The translations under genes were made by a program, and so were the position numbers. The notes below the pieces were generated by a model. The model was not told the origin of the DNA, did not search any database, and saw nothing but the letters and a program-made list of their open reading frames with translations. Of a stretch of DNA of 6,862 bases, positions 1 to 6,535 are shown in pieces. Source of the stretch: Bacteroidota bacterium. GTDB taxonomy: Bacteria; Bacteroidota; Bacteroidia; Chitinophagales; Chitinophagaceae. Position 1 is the stretch's first letter; the number at the start of each line of letters is the position of its first letter. Location of the stretch: contig JAKAJX010000176.1 of the NCBI GenBank assembly GCA_021824855.1, positions 1 to 6,862 on the forward strand, read 5' to 3'.

Positions 1-562
1 AACCCGGAAAATTAAAACTAATAGACTGACTTTTAAAGTTGGTGGAATACCCATCGGTACTAATATTCTTAAATAAAGAATCTAAAATTTGCTGATTACT
101 TCTATAATTTATTCCTGTAATAATTGTTCCGGGTTTAAGAATAGAATCGTTAGCATATAAATTTTCCAGTACTACTAAACTATCTTCCCATGTTTTAATT
201 TGCAACGGAAATAAAGGATAAATATGTTTAGAAACGGCTTTGCGAAAATTTTTTGAGAAAAGAACCATTGTATGACCACAACGTATGTTACTTACAAGTG
301 TTGCTAATTTATTTTTAAATTGACTTTCGGTAAGAGAATCGGTGATACTGTTTATGGTATTTTTAAAAGCCCAATCAATACTGTCTTTTGAAGTATACCA
401 GTATAAGCTTGGATGATTGGCTTCTACTACTTTTTGTAAAACAACAACATCTTCTTTTAAATTGTTAGGACCATATTTTTGGTTAAAAACATACTCCGAT
501 TTACATGCCATAAAAAACCAAGAAACAATACAAACAATAAATAAATTTTTTGCTGGCTGCAT
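1..562 (-). CDS. S41 peptidase-like lipoprotein, N-terminal part (3' end beyond window)
   Basis: The visible 187 residues begin with a lipoprotein-type signal: a hydrophobic stretch at about residues 7-19 ending in Phe-Met-Ala-Cys, with Cys20 as the probable lipidation site. The -3 position is Phe rather than Leu, so the lipobox is imperfect. Next comes a helical-looking region (34-92), then Ile-Arg-Cys-Gly-His-Thr (93-98). A Cys-Gly-His-Thr motif of this kind occurs in the N-terminal domain of Bacteroidota S41-type (C-terminal processing) peptidases. Residues 143-172 (KPGTIITGIN onward, ending in a STDGYS motif) resemble the PDZ-like segment of those proteins. The catalytic Ser/Lys region would lie off the left edge, so protease activity is not shown. 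The start at 562 is nine bases after the thiL stop, with no Shine-Dalgarno sequence, which fits last-gene position in the suhB-thiL unit. The protein probably acts in the periplasm or on the outer membrane. Lipoprotein call fairly sure; S41 family call moderate. Confidence 0.7.
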   Translation of the reverse strand, partial: MQPAKNLFIVCIVSWFFMACKSEYVFNQKYGPNNLKEDVVVLQKVVEANHPSLYWYTSKDSIDWAFKNTINSITDSLTESQFKNKLATLVSNIRCGHTMVLFSKNFRKAVSKHIYPLFPLQIKTWEDSLVVLENLYANDSILKPGTIITGINYRSNQQILDSLFKNISTDGYSTNFKSQSISFNFPG

Positions 563-571
563 TATGGTGTT

Positions 572-1612
572 TTATTTATCAAAAGCGTTCCAGCCTTGGG
601 CGGTTATATCAAAAATATTACCTCCTTTAGTTAATAATTTGCAACCTTCTTCAACTGTTGTCATATACCCAATTACACTTATTTCTTCATTCAATGTTAT
701 TTTATCATACGCTTCTTGTTTCAAAGTAAAAATCAACTCATAATCTTCACCACCATTTAAAGCACAAACCGTTGGATCTAATCCAAATTTAAACGCGGCT
801 TTTTTTGCATCATCATGAATAGGAATTTTTTCTTCATAAATTCTGCAACCTAAATTGCTTTGCTTACAGAGATGTAATACTTCACTACTTAATCCATCGC
901 TTACATCCATCATTGAAGTGGGAATAATCTCATTCTTTTCAAAAAATTCAATAATATCTTTTCTTGCTTCCGGCTTTAATAATCTTCCAACAATATAATC
1001 TTCTCCTTCTAAATCGGGTTGAACTTTGGGGTTCTCTAAAAATATTTTCTTCTCACGTTCCATTATTGTTAATCCCAAAAACGATGCACCCAAATATCCG
1101 CTTACACAAATCAAATCTCCTTTATTGGCAGTACTTCTTTTAACAAATTTATCGGGAGCAACTTCGCCCAATGCAGTAACAGAAATAATAAATCCTTTTT
1201 GAGAAGAAGAGGTATCGCCGCCAACCAAATCAACACCATATTTTTCGCAAGCAATATAAACACCTTCGTAAAATTCATTTAAGGCTTCTACGCTAAACCG
1301 ATTGCTGAATGCAATGCTGATAGTAATTTGAGTGGGCGTTGCGTTCATTGCATAAATATCACTCACATTTACAACCACACTTTTATAACCAAGATGTTTA
1401 AGTGGTGTGTACATTAAATCGAAATGAATTCCTTCAATTAATAAATCGGTTGTTATTACGGTTTGTTTTCCAAAATGATCAATTATAGCTGCATCGTCGC
1501 CAACACCTAAAATGGTTGAAGCGTTTTGAATTTCGAAATTTTTGGTAAGATGATCAATCAATCCAAATTCTCCAAGTGTTGCTATTTCGGTACGTATTGC
1601 TGAATTATCCAT
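572..1612 (-). CDS. thiL: Thiamine-monophosphate kinase ThiL
   Basis: ThiL phosphorylates thiamine monophosphate with ATP to give thiamine diphosphate, the last step of cofactor synthesis, in the cytoplasm. The 346-residue protein has the full set of family motifs in order: GVGDDAA (36-42), TTDLLIEGIHF (54-64), NVSDIYAMNA (82-91, where many ThiL proteins have SDIAAMGA), VGGDTS (130-135), MDVSDGLSSE (235-244) and NGGEDYELIFT (286-296). These supply the Mg/ATP-binding aspartates and the glycine-rich loops of the PurM-like fold. Length is normal for the family. Its ATG shares one base with the stop of the upstream phosphatase gene (TAATG), and a GGAGGA lies eight bases before the ATG, so translational coupling is likely. 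The lipoprotein gene follows nine bases downstream. No thiamine riboswitch is visible in the short upstream leader of the unit. No truncation or frameshift seen. Confidence 0.95.
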   Translation of the reverse strand: MDNSAIRTEIATLGEFGLIDHLTKNFEIQNASTILGVGDDAAIIDHFGKQTVITTDLLIEGIHFDLMYTPLKHLGYKSVVVNVSDIYAMNATPTQITISIAFSNRFSVEALNEFYEGVYIACEKYGVDLVGGDTSSSQKGFIISVTALGEVAPDKFVKRSTANKGDLICVSGYLGASFLGLTIMEREKKIFLENPKVQPDLEGEDYIVGRLLKPEARKDIIEFFEKNEIIPTSMMDVSDGLSSEVLHLCKQSNLGCRIYEEKIPIHDDAKKAAFKFGLDPTVCALNGGEDYELIFTLKQEAYDKITLNEEISVIGYMTTVEEGCKLLTKGGNIFDITAQGWNAFDK

Positions 1613-2388
1613 TATACATTTCCTCCGTTTATTATTTGTACAAGTTGGTCATGAATTTTACCATTAGTGGCAATTAATCCGGGCTGATACGGATTATAAT
1701 ATTTTCCGGCAAGATCGGTAACTTTTCCTCCCGCCTCTTCTACTATTAAAAATCCGGCGGCACTATCCCATGCTTGTAATTTATGTTCATAAAAACCATC
1801 AAATCTTCCGCAAGCTACCCAACATAAATCTATTGCGGCACTTCCCAATCTTCTTACCGGAATTCCGGCTCTTATTAATTTATCAAATACTTGAAGAGGG
1901 CCATTGGGTTTATCTAAATAGGTATACGGAAACCCCGTAACCAAACAACTTGTACTTACATTGCTTTTATTGCTTACCTGAATTGGTTGATTGTTTAATG
2001 TTGCTCCGCTTCCTTTTTCAGAAAAAAAGAATTCTCCAATAAAAGGATTGTACACGGCTCCAAAAATCATTTTACCGTTTTTTTCAATTCCAATACTAAC
2101 ACAACAAATAGGAATGCCATTAGCATAATTAACCGTTCCATCAATTGGATCAATGATCCATTTATATTCTGATTCTTGAATAAACTCTCCCGACTCTTCA
2201 CTTAAAATAGTATGATTGGGAAATTGATTTTTTATTACTGAAAAAATTACTTGTTCGCTTTTATGATCTACCTCTGTAACTAAATTATTTATCCCTTCTT
2301 TGTTTGAAATAGAAAATGGTTTTTGAAAATATTCTTTTAAAACCAACGCAGCTTGTTCGGTGGCTTTAAGTAAAGTTTGTTTAAGCAT
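1612..2388 (-). CDS. suhB: Inositol monophosphatase family protein (SuhB-like)
   Basis: This is a 258-residue Mg-dependent sugar/inositol phosphate phosphatase of the IMPase superfamily, expected in the cytoplasm. The metal site is complete: Asp41 in TEVDHKSE, the LSEESGE motif (62-68), WIIDPIDGTVNY (77-88, with Asp80 and Asp83), and the C-terminal WDSAAGFLIVEEAGG (207-221, with Asp208). Length matches the family. The exact substrate cannot be read from the sequence; inositol-1-phosphate, fructose-1,6-bisphosphate, histidinol phosphate and PAP phosphatases share these motifs, so the suhB symbol is by resemblance. The ATG at 2388 is the only Met near the N-terminus and gives a typical family start. 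It lies four bases after a strong -7 promoter element, so this is the first gene of the unit and its mRNA should have almost no leader. The stop overlaps the thiL start by one base. Confidence 0.9.
   Translation of the reverse strand: MLKQTLLKATEQAALVLKEYFQKPFSISNKEGINNLVTEVDHKSEQVIFSVIKNQFPNHTILSEESGEFIQESEYKWIIDPIDGTVNYANGIPICCVSIGIEKNGKMIFGAVYNPFIGEFFFSEKGSGATLNNQPIQVSNKSNVSTSCLVTGFPYTYLDKPNGPLQVFDKLIRAGIPVRRLGSAAIDLCWVACGRFDGFYEHKLQAWDSAAGFLIVEEAGGKVTDLAGKYYNPYQPGLIATNGKIHDQLVQIINGGNV
1621..1626 (-). promoter_or_regulatory. Shine-Dalgarno-like site for thiL
   Basis: GGAGGA on the minus strand lies inside the last codons of suhB (the two Gly codons of its Asn-Gly-Gly-Asn-Val end), eight bases before the thiL ATG. 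Such strong sites are uncommon in Bacteroidota, and the other starts in this window lack one. Together with the TAATG overlap it marks the thiL start, although two ordinary Gly codons could produce it by chance. Confidence 0.45.
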
Positions 2389-2392
2389 GTTG

Positions 2393-2424
2393 CAAATATA
2401 GTTTGTGCGTTGTGCCGAATCAAA
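2393..2424 (-). promoter_or_regulatory. Bacteroidota-type promoter for suhB-thiL-lipoprotein unit
   Basis: On the minus strand TTTG (2424-2421) is followed after 20 bases by TATATTTG (2400-2393), an exact match to the known Bacteroidota consensus TTTG / TAnnTTTG with normal spacing. Only four bases (CAAC) separate the -7 element from the suhB ATG, so transcription should begin at or within a couple of bases of the start codon. Confidence 0.75.
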
Positions 2425-2457
2425 ACCGCAATTAATTATACCATAATTTTAAGCTCT

Positions 2458-3447
2458 TTATTGGTTTACCGAATTCATTGCAGTTTCGGGGTAACGCAAT
2501 CCGGCAGCAATTCCTTTGGGTAAAATTTCATTTATTTCTTGCATTTCTTGTGCAGTTAAATAAACATTCGCCGCTTGAGCATTTTCTTCTAAATACTTTA
2601 TTTTTTTGGTACCGGGAATAGGAAAAATATATTCTCCTTGTGCTAAAACCCATGCTAATGCCAGTTGTGATGGCGTACAATTTTTTCGTGTAGCCAATGC
2701 TTCAATTTTTGCAACTATTTCTAAATTTTTTTGAAAATTTTCGCCTTGAAAACGGGGTGAAAAACGGCGATAATCGTCTGCTGCAAAATCATCTGCTTTT
2801 TTTATTTGTCCGGTTAAAAAACCTCTTCCTAACGGACTGTAAGCAACAAATGCAACACCCAATTCTTTGCAAGTAGCAAGCATTTCATCTTCCGGTTCTC
2901 TTGACCATAAAGAATATTCTGTTTGAACGGCAGTAATAGGATGCACGGCATGTGCTTTTTTTAATGTTGACGCCGATACTTCGCTTAAACCTATTCCTCT
3001 AATTTTTCCTTGTTGCACCAATTTGCTCATAGCGCCAACCGTTTCTTCAATAGGCGTATTAGGATCTTTTCTGTGCAAATAATACACATCAATGGTTTCA
3101 ATATTTAATCGTTTTAAACTTCCTTCGCAAGAAGCTTGTACATAGTCGGGTTTTCCGTTAATTCCCCGAATGGTTGGATTTTCAGTATTGCGTACAATAC
3201 CAAATTTGGTTGCAAGAGTAATTATATTTCTTCTTCCTTTTAATGCTTTTCCTATCAATTCTTCATTAATATATGGCCCGTACATATCGGCTGTATCCCA
3301 AAAAGTTATGCCCAATTCAATGGCTCTGTCTAATACTTTTAAACTCTGTGCATCATTTGTTTCACCATAAAATTCGCTCATTCCCATACAACCCAATCCT
3401 ATTTGCGATGCCATTAAGTTTGAATTACCTAGTTTTTTTGCTTGCAT
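2458..3447 (-). CDS. Aldo/keto reductase
   Basis: A 329-residue NADPH-dependent oxidoreductase of the aldo/keto reductase superfamily, (beta/alpha)8 barrel, soluble. The catalytic tetrad is intact: Asp51 and Tyr56 in WDTADMYG (50-57), Lys81 in ATKFG (79-83), and His125 in YYLHRKD (122-128). The cofactor-binding end is present as YSPLGRGFLTG (203-213) and PIPGTKKIKYLEENAQA (276-292). The GLGCMGMSEFYG start and the Leu-His-Arg-Lys-Asp form suit the AKR13/YakC-like group, whose members reduce various aldehydes and ketones; the natural substrate is not predictable. The ATG at 3447 is preceded by an A/T-rich leader with no Shine-Dalgarno, as usual in Bacteroidota. It ends 69 bases before the suhB start on the same strand; the strong suhB promoter in that gap suggests the two are mainly transcribed separately. 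It is transcribed away from the glycosyltransferase gene. No obvious functional link to neighbours. Confidence 0.93.
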   Translation of the reverse strand: MQAKKLGNSNLMASQIGLGCMGMSEFYGETNDAQSLKVLDRAIELGITFWDTADMYGPYINEELIGKALKGRRNIITLATKFGIVRNTENPTIRGINGKPDYVQASCEGSLKRLNIETIDVYYLHRKDPNTPIEETVGAMSKLVQQGKIRGIGLSEVSASTLKKAHAVHPITAVQTEYSLWSREPEDEMLATCKELGVAFVAYSPLGRGFLTGQIKKADDFAADDYRRFSPRFQGENFQKNLEIVAKIEALATRKNCTPSQLALAWVLAQGEYIFPIPGTKKIKYLEENAQAANVYLTAQEMQEINEILPKGIAAGLRYPETAMNSVNQ

Positions 3448-3483
3448 ATATTTTTATTTATACTATAAAATTACAAATGAATA

Positions 3484-3513
3484 TTGCCAACTGTTTATTA
3501 TTTCTTTGTTTTG
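3484..3513 (+). promoter_or_regulatory. Possible glycosyltransferase promoter
   Basis: TTG (3484-3486), a 19-base spacer and TTGTTTTG (3506-3513) match the Bacteroidota promoter pattern except for one base in the -7 box (T for A at position 2). If real, the transcript begins near 3518, downstream of the TTG codons at 3484 and 3511, which supports translation starting at 3532. In this T-rich stretch a chance match is quite possible. Confidence 0.3.
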
Positions 3514-3531
3514 TATGATAAATTTTTAAGC

Positions 3532-4746
3532 TTGCAAGTTTCTGTAATTATAGTTAACTATAACGTTAAGTTTTTTTTAGAACAGTGTTTATATGCTGTT
3601 ACTAAAGCACTTAAAAATATTGAAAGTGAAATTTTGGTAATAGATAATGGCTCGGTTGATGAAAGTATTGCCTACTTACAACCAATTTTTAGTTCTGTAA
3701 TTTTTATACAAAATAGTAGTAACGAAGGTTTTGCCAAAGCCAATAACAGGGCATTAACGCAAGCCAAAGGAAAATATATTTTATTTCTAAATCCCGATAC
3801 AATTATAGGCGAAGAGAGTTTGCAACAATGTATTGGTTTTTTCGAGGCTCATAAAAATGCAGGTGCGGTAGGTGTTAGAATGATAGATGGTAGTGGAAAA
3901 TTTTTACCCGAGAGCAAACGTTCTTTTCCAACAATGTTATCGGCAATTTTTAAGTTAAGCGGATTAGCGAATGTATTTAACCGATCTTCTTTTTTTAATA
4001 AGTATGCATTAGGAAATTTAGATGAGCTGCAAATACACGAAGTTGATGTAATTGCCGGAGCTTTTATGATGGTAAAAAAATCTTTATTAAATTCTTTAAA
4101 CGGATTTGATGAACGCTATTTTATGTATGGAGAAGATATTGATTTAAGTTACCGAATTCATAAGGCGGGTTTTAAAAATTATTATGTAGGCACTATTTCC
4201 ATTATCCATTTTAAAGGCGAAAGTGCCAGAAAACACAGCATAAAATATATTCAATCGTTTTATGGAGCAATGAGCATTTTTGTTCAAAATTATTACAACT
4301 ATTTTGTTGCTTATTTGCTTTCTATTATTATTATGCTTAGGGTTAGTATTGCCTTTTTATTATTAGTAATGAGTAAACCTTTTACAATTTTTACAAAAAA
4401 TAAAAAGATAAACAATACGGTTGTTATAGGCTCTGCCACAGAATATGAAGCTGCACTAAAAATAGTAGCACCCCAAAAACCTATACACATACTTGGCAGA
4501 ATATCCGTTACCGATTCTGCAGAAAAAACTATTGGCCATTTTTCTTCTTTAGAAATGCTACTTAAGAAATATGCTATTGAACAAATTATTTTTTGCGAAG
4601 GAGAACTTTCCTTCGAATCTATAATAGAATGTATAAGCAGTTTACCACATCAATATAAATATTTTTTCTTCCCCAAAAACAGTCAATGTATTATTGGAAG
4701 TACTTCTAAAACAACCATAGGAGAAACAATTAACGAAAAGAATTAG
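3532..4746 (+). CDS. Family 2 glycosyltransferase with C-terminal Rossmann-like domain
   Basis: This 404-residue protein should transfer a sugar from a nucleotide-sugar donor during polysaccharide or cell-surface glycan synthesis at the inner membrane. Residues 1-240 form a GT-A domain: SVIIVNYN (4-11), LVIDNGSVDES (35-45), NEGFAKANNRA (64-74), the DXD-type LNPDT (86-90), VIAGAFMMVKK (173-183) and GEDIDLSYRIHKAG (200-213). A hydrophobic segment at about 258-287 is a membrane anchor or hairpin. Residues 296-404 form a further domain: VVIGSATEYEAAL, then ILGRIS, a predicted helix, QIIFCEGELS (351-360) and IIGSTSKTTIGE (387-398). It resembles the nucleotide/CoA-binding-like domain found at the start of polyprenyl glycosylphosphotransferases. 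The start is probably TTG at 3532, because family members begin just before SVIIVNYN; the frame stays open back to TTG codons at 3511 and 3484, and there is no in-frame ATG nearby. GH3 follows 53 bases later. Family sure; C-terminal domain role inferred. Confidence 0.9.
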   Translation: MQVSVIIVNYNVKFFLEQCLYAVTKALKNIESEILVIDNGSVDESIAYLQPIFSSVIFIQNSSNEGFAKANNRALTQAKGKYILFLNPDTIIGEESLQQCIGFFEAHKNAGAVGVRMIDGSGKFLPESKRSFPTMLSAIFKLSGLANVFNRSSFFNKYALGNLDELQIHEVDVIAGAFMMVKKSLLNSLNGFDERYFMYGEDIDLSYRIHKAGFKNYYVGTISIIHFKGESARKHSIKYIQSFYGAMSIFVQNYYNYFVAYLLSIIIMLRVSIAFLLLVMSKPFTIFTKNKKINNTVVIGSATEYEAALKIVAPQKPIHILGRISVTDSAEKTIGHFSSLEMLLKKYAIEQIIFCEGELSFESIIECISSLPHQYKYFFFPKNSQCIIGSTSKTTIGETINEKN

Positions 4747-4799
4747 ATATTTGCATCAAAAAGTATAGTTTCGTATTTAAACAAACCCAAATTAAGTAG

Positions 4800-6335
4800 A
4801 TGGCAGTATTTGATATTAAACTACCACATACTATTAGTAAAGCCTTGCATTTGCCCGAAAACAACCCTCGAAGGCAACAACTACGCGTATTAAAAAAATT
4901 ATTACGAAAAGCAAGATTTACTGAGTTTGGACAACAATATCGTTTTGATGAAATTTTATTAAACAAACATCCCGGAAAAAAATTTCAAGAACTGGTTCCT
5001 ACATTTTGTTACAACTCTATTTACGATTCGTGGTGGCATAAAACTTTAGAAGGAATTCCCGATGTTTGTTGGCCCGGGAAAATAAAATATTATGCTCTTT
5101 CTTCAGGAACATCAGAATCTTCCAGCAAATACATTCCCATCACCAACGATTTATTAAAAGGCAATAAAATAGTAATGATAAAGCAATTATTCAGCTTGCG
5201 TCATTACGAAAATATTCCATGGACAAGCATTGGAAAAGGTTGGCTTACGCTTGGCGGTAGTACCAATTTACAAAAAAACGAAGGCTATTATGCCGGAGAT
5301 TTAAGTGGTATTACAGCTAAAAAAGCACCTTTTTGGTTTCAGCCTTTTTATAAACCCGGGAAAAAAATTGCAAAAGAAAAAGATTGGAATAAAAAATTAC
5401 AAGATATTGTTGAAAAGGCTCCCGAATGGGATATTGGTTTTATTGTTGGCGTTCCGGCATGGATGCAAATGTGTATGGAAATGATTATTGAACGGTATCA
5501 GCTTAATAACATTCACGAAATGTGGCCCAACCTCGGATTTTTTGTACATGGTGGCGTTAGCATGGAACCTTATAAAAAAGGATTCGAAAAATTATTGGGC
5601 AAACCCATTACTTATATAGAAACCTATTTGGCAAGCGAAGGCTTTATTGCTTATCAAGATAAACAAAATGCCATAGGCATGAAGTTGGTTACATCGGAAC
5701 ACATTTTTATGGAATTCGTTCCCTTTGATGAAAACAACTTTGACGCCAATGGTGATATGATTAAAAATCCGGAAGCTTTAATGATTCACGAAGTAGAAGA
5801 AGATAAAGATTATGCTTTATTAATTAGCACTTCGGCCGGCGCATGGCGCTATTTAATTGGCGATACTATTAGATTTATAGATAAAGAAAAATGCGAAATA
5901 ATTATTACCGGAAGAACTAAACATTTTTTAAGTTTAGTAGGAGAACATTTAAGCGTTGATAATATGAATAAGGCTATTCAAATAGCCAGCGAAGAATTAA
6001 ATATTTGTATACCCGAGTTTACTGTTGCCGGTATTCCGCATGGTAGTTTTTTTGCACATCATTGGTATGTTGCCTGTAACAATTGCCCTAACCCAGAAAA
6101 ACTTCGTTCTTTAATAGATGAAACATTGAAAAATCTTAACGACGATTATGCCGTTGAAAGAAAAAGTGCTTTAAAAGACGTTTTTTTAACTGTATTAAGC
6201 GAAGAACAGTTTATGGATTTTATGAGATTTAAAGGAAAAGTTGGTGGGCAACATAAATTTCCAAGAGTTTTAAAAGGTAAAATGCTGGAAGATTGGCAAA
6301 AATTTATAAGCTCCAAATTATCTCTTACTCATTAA
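4800..6335 (+). CDS. GH3 family acyl-adenylating enzyme (GH3 auxin-responsive promoter family)
   Basis: A 511-residue member of the GH3 family, part of the adenylate-forming (ANL) superfamily. Plant GH3 enzymes activate a carboxylic acid with ATP and join it to an amino acid; the substrate of bacterial members is largely unassigned, so none is claimed here. Visible motifs are the ATP/phosphate loop YALSSGTSESSSKYIPIT (98-115), YIETYLASEGF (272-282, the family's second nucleotide motif), YLIGDTIRF (351-359), IITGRTKHFLSLVGEHLS (368-385) and, near the C-terminus, GGQHKFPRVLKG (482-493), whose Lys486 sits where the C-terminal catalytic lysine region of the family is found. Length is usual for bacterial GH3 proteins and no signal peptide is seen, so it should be cytoplasmic. 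The ATG at 4800 gives a normal N-terminus (SKALHL... PRRQQ...L..LL..A..T.FG). It may be read through from the glycosyltransferase gene; a strong terminator follows its stop by 22 bases. Confidence 0.92.
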   Translation: MAVFDIKLPHTISKALHLPENNPRRQQLRVLKKLLRKARFTEFGQQYRFDEILLNKHPGKKFQELVPTFCYNSIYDSWWHKTLEGIPDVCWPGKIKYYALSSGTSESSSKYIPITNDLLKGNKIVMIKQLFSLRHYENIPWTSIGKGWLTLGGSTNLQKNEGYYAGDLSGITAKKAPFWFQPFYKPGKKIAKEKDWNKKLQDIVEKAPEWDIGFIVGVPAWMQMCMEMIIERYQLNNIHEMWPNLGFFVHGGVSMEPYKKGFEKLLGKPITYIETYLASEGFIAYQDKQNAIGMKLVTSEHIFMEFVPFDENNFDANGDMIKNPEALMIHEVEEDKDYALLISTSAGAWRYLIGDTIRFIDKEKCEIIITGRTKHFLSLVGEHLSVDNMNKAIQIASEELNICIPEFTVAGIPHGSFFAHHWYVACNNCPNPEKLRSLIDETLKNLNDDYAVERKSALKDVFLTVLSEEQFMDFMRFKGKVGGQHKFPRVLKGKMLEDWQKFISSKLSLTH

Positions 6336-6357
6336 ATAAATTTTAAACTGTACTGAT

Positions 6358-6387
6358 AAAAATACCCTGCATTGGGTATTTTTTTTT
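6358..6387 (+). terminator. Rho-independent terminator after GH3
   Basis: A perfect 10-bp stem AAAAATACCC (6358-6367) / GGGTATTTTT (6374-6383) with a six-base TGCATT loop runs into a T tract ending at 6387. It begins 22 bases after the GH3 stop and ends the GH3 transcript before lysE. The G/C core is only three pairs, but the stem and T run are uninterrupted. Confidence 0.88.
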
Positions 6388-6489
6388 GTAGATGAACCAA
6401 GATATTTACCTCCAATAAAACACACCATCAAATTACTTTCATCAAAAATTGGAAAGGATGAATATGAGATAGAAATACAAATGGAATAA
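6388..6489 (+). other. Short coding-like stub between terminator and lysE, possible gene remnant
   Basis: Directly after the terminator T tract there is an open stretch of 33 codons ending in TAA at 6487-6489. It reads VDEPRYLPPIKHT, then a Lys/Leu/Ser-rich part, and ends KDEYEIEIQME. The composition looks like the C-terminal end of a real protein, but there is no usable start codon (the only in-frame Met is the second-last residue), and the frame upstream runs into the hairpin and a stop at 6337. I do not recognise the family. It may be the scar of a lost gene, or chance: a stretch this short is weak evidence in AT-rich DNA. Confidence 0.25.
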
Positions 6490-6493
6490 TTTA

Positions 6494-6522
6494 TTTGTCA
6501 ATATTTTTTTATGCTTACTTTG
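6494..6522 (+). promoter_or_regulatory. Probable lysE promoter
   Basis: TTTG (6494-6497), a 17-base spacer and TTACTTTG (6515-6522) resemble the Bacteroidota TTTG / TAnnTTTG promoter with one mismatch in the -7 box and a slightly short spacer. Transcription would start near 6527, about nine bases before the ATG. Position after a terminator and before a gene supports it. Confidence 0.45.
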
Positions 6523-6535
6523 TAACATTATTGTT

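Noticed and set aside
417..743. Plus-strand open frame of 108 codons
   Set aside because: It runs antisense across the start of the lipoprotein gene and the end of thiL, both supported by clear family motifs; its translation shows no recognisable domain.
2434..2448. Perfect 6-bp inverted repeat AATTAT-ACC-ATAATT between the reductase and suhB genes
   Set aside because: The stem is made only of A-T pairs and is not followed by a T tract on the minus strand, so it is not a convincing terminator; such palindromes arise easily in AT-rich spacers.
3466..3481. Promoter-like boxes on the minus strand ahead of the reductase (TTCATTTG, TAATTTTA)
   Set aside because: Neither combines a full -7 match with a correctly spaced -33 element, so the reductase promoter could not be placed.
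3170..3518. Two overlapping plus-strand open frames antisense to the reductase 5' end and gap
   Set aside because: They lie mostly opposite the aldo/keto reductase segment carrying the catalytic Asp, Tyr and Lys, and have no family features of their own.
4746..4773. Promoter-like boxes GATATTTG and TAGTTTCG ahead of GH3
   Set aside because: Each has a mismatch to TAnnTTTG and neither has a TTG at proper spacing upstream, so a separate GH3 promoter is not supported; read-through from the glycosyltransferase gene is as likely.
4730..4966. Minus-strand open frame of 78 codons
   Set aside because: It covers the glycosyltransferase-GH3 gap and the GH3 N-terminus in antisense; Cys/Asn-rich translation without motifs, and no promoter.
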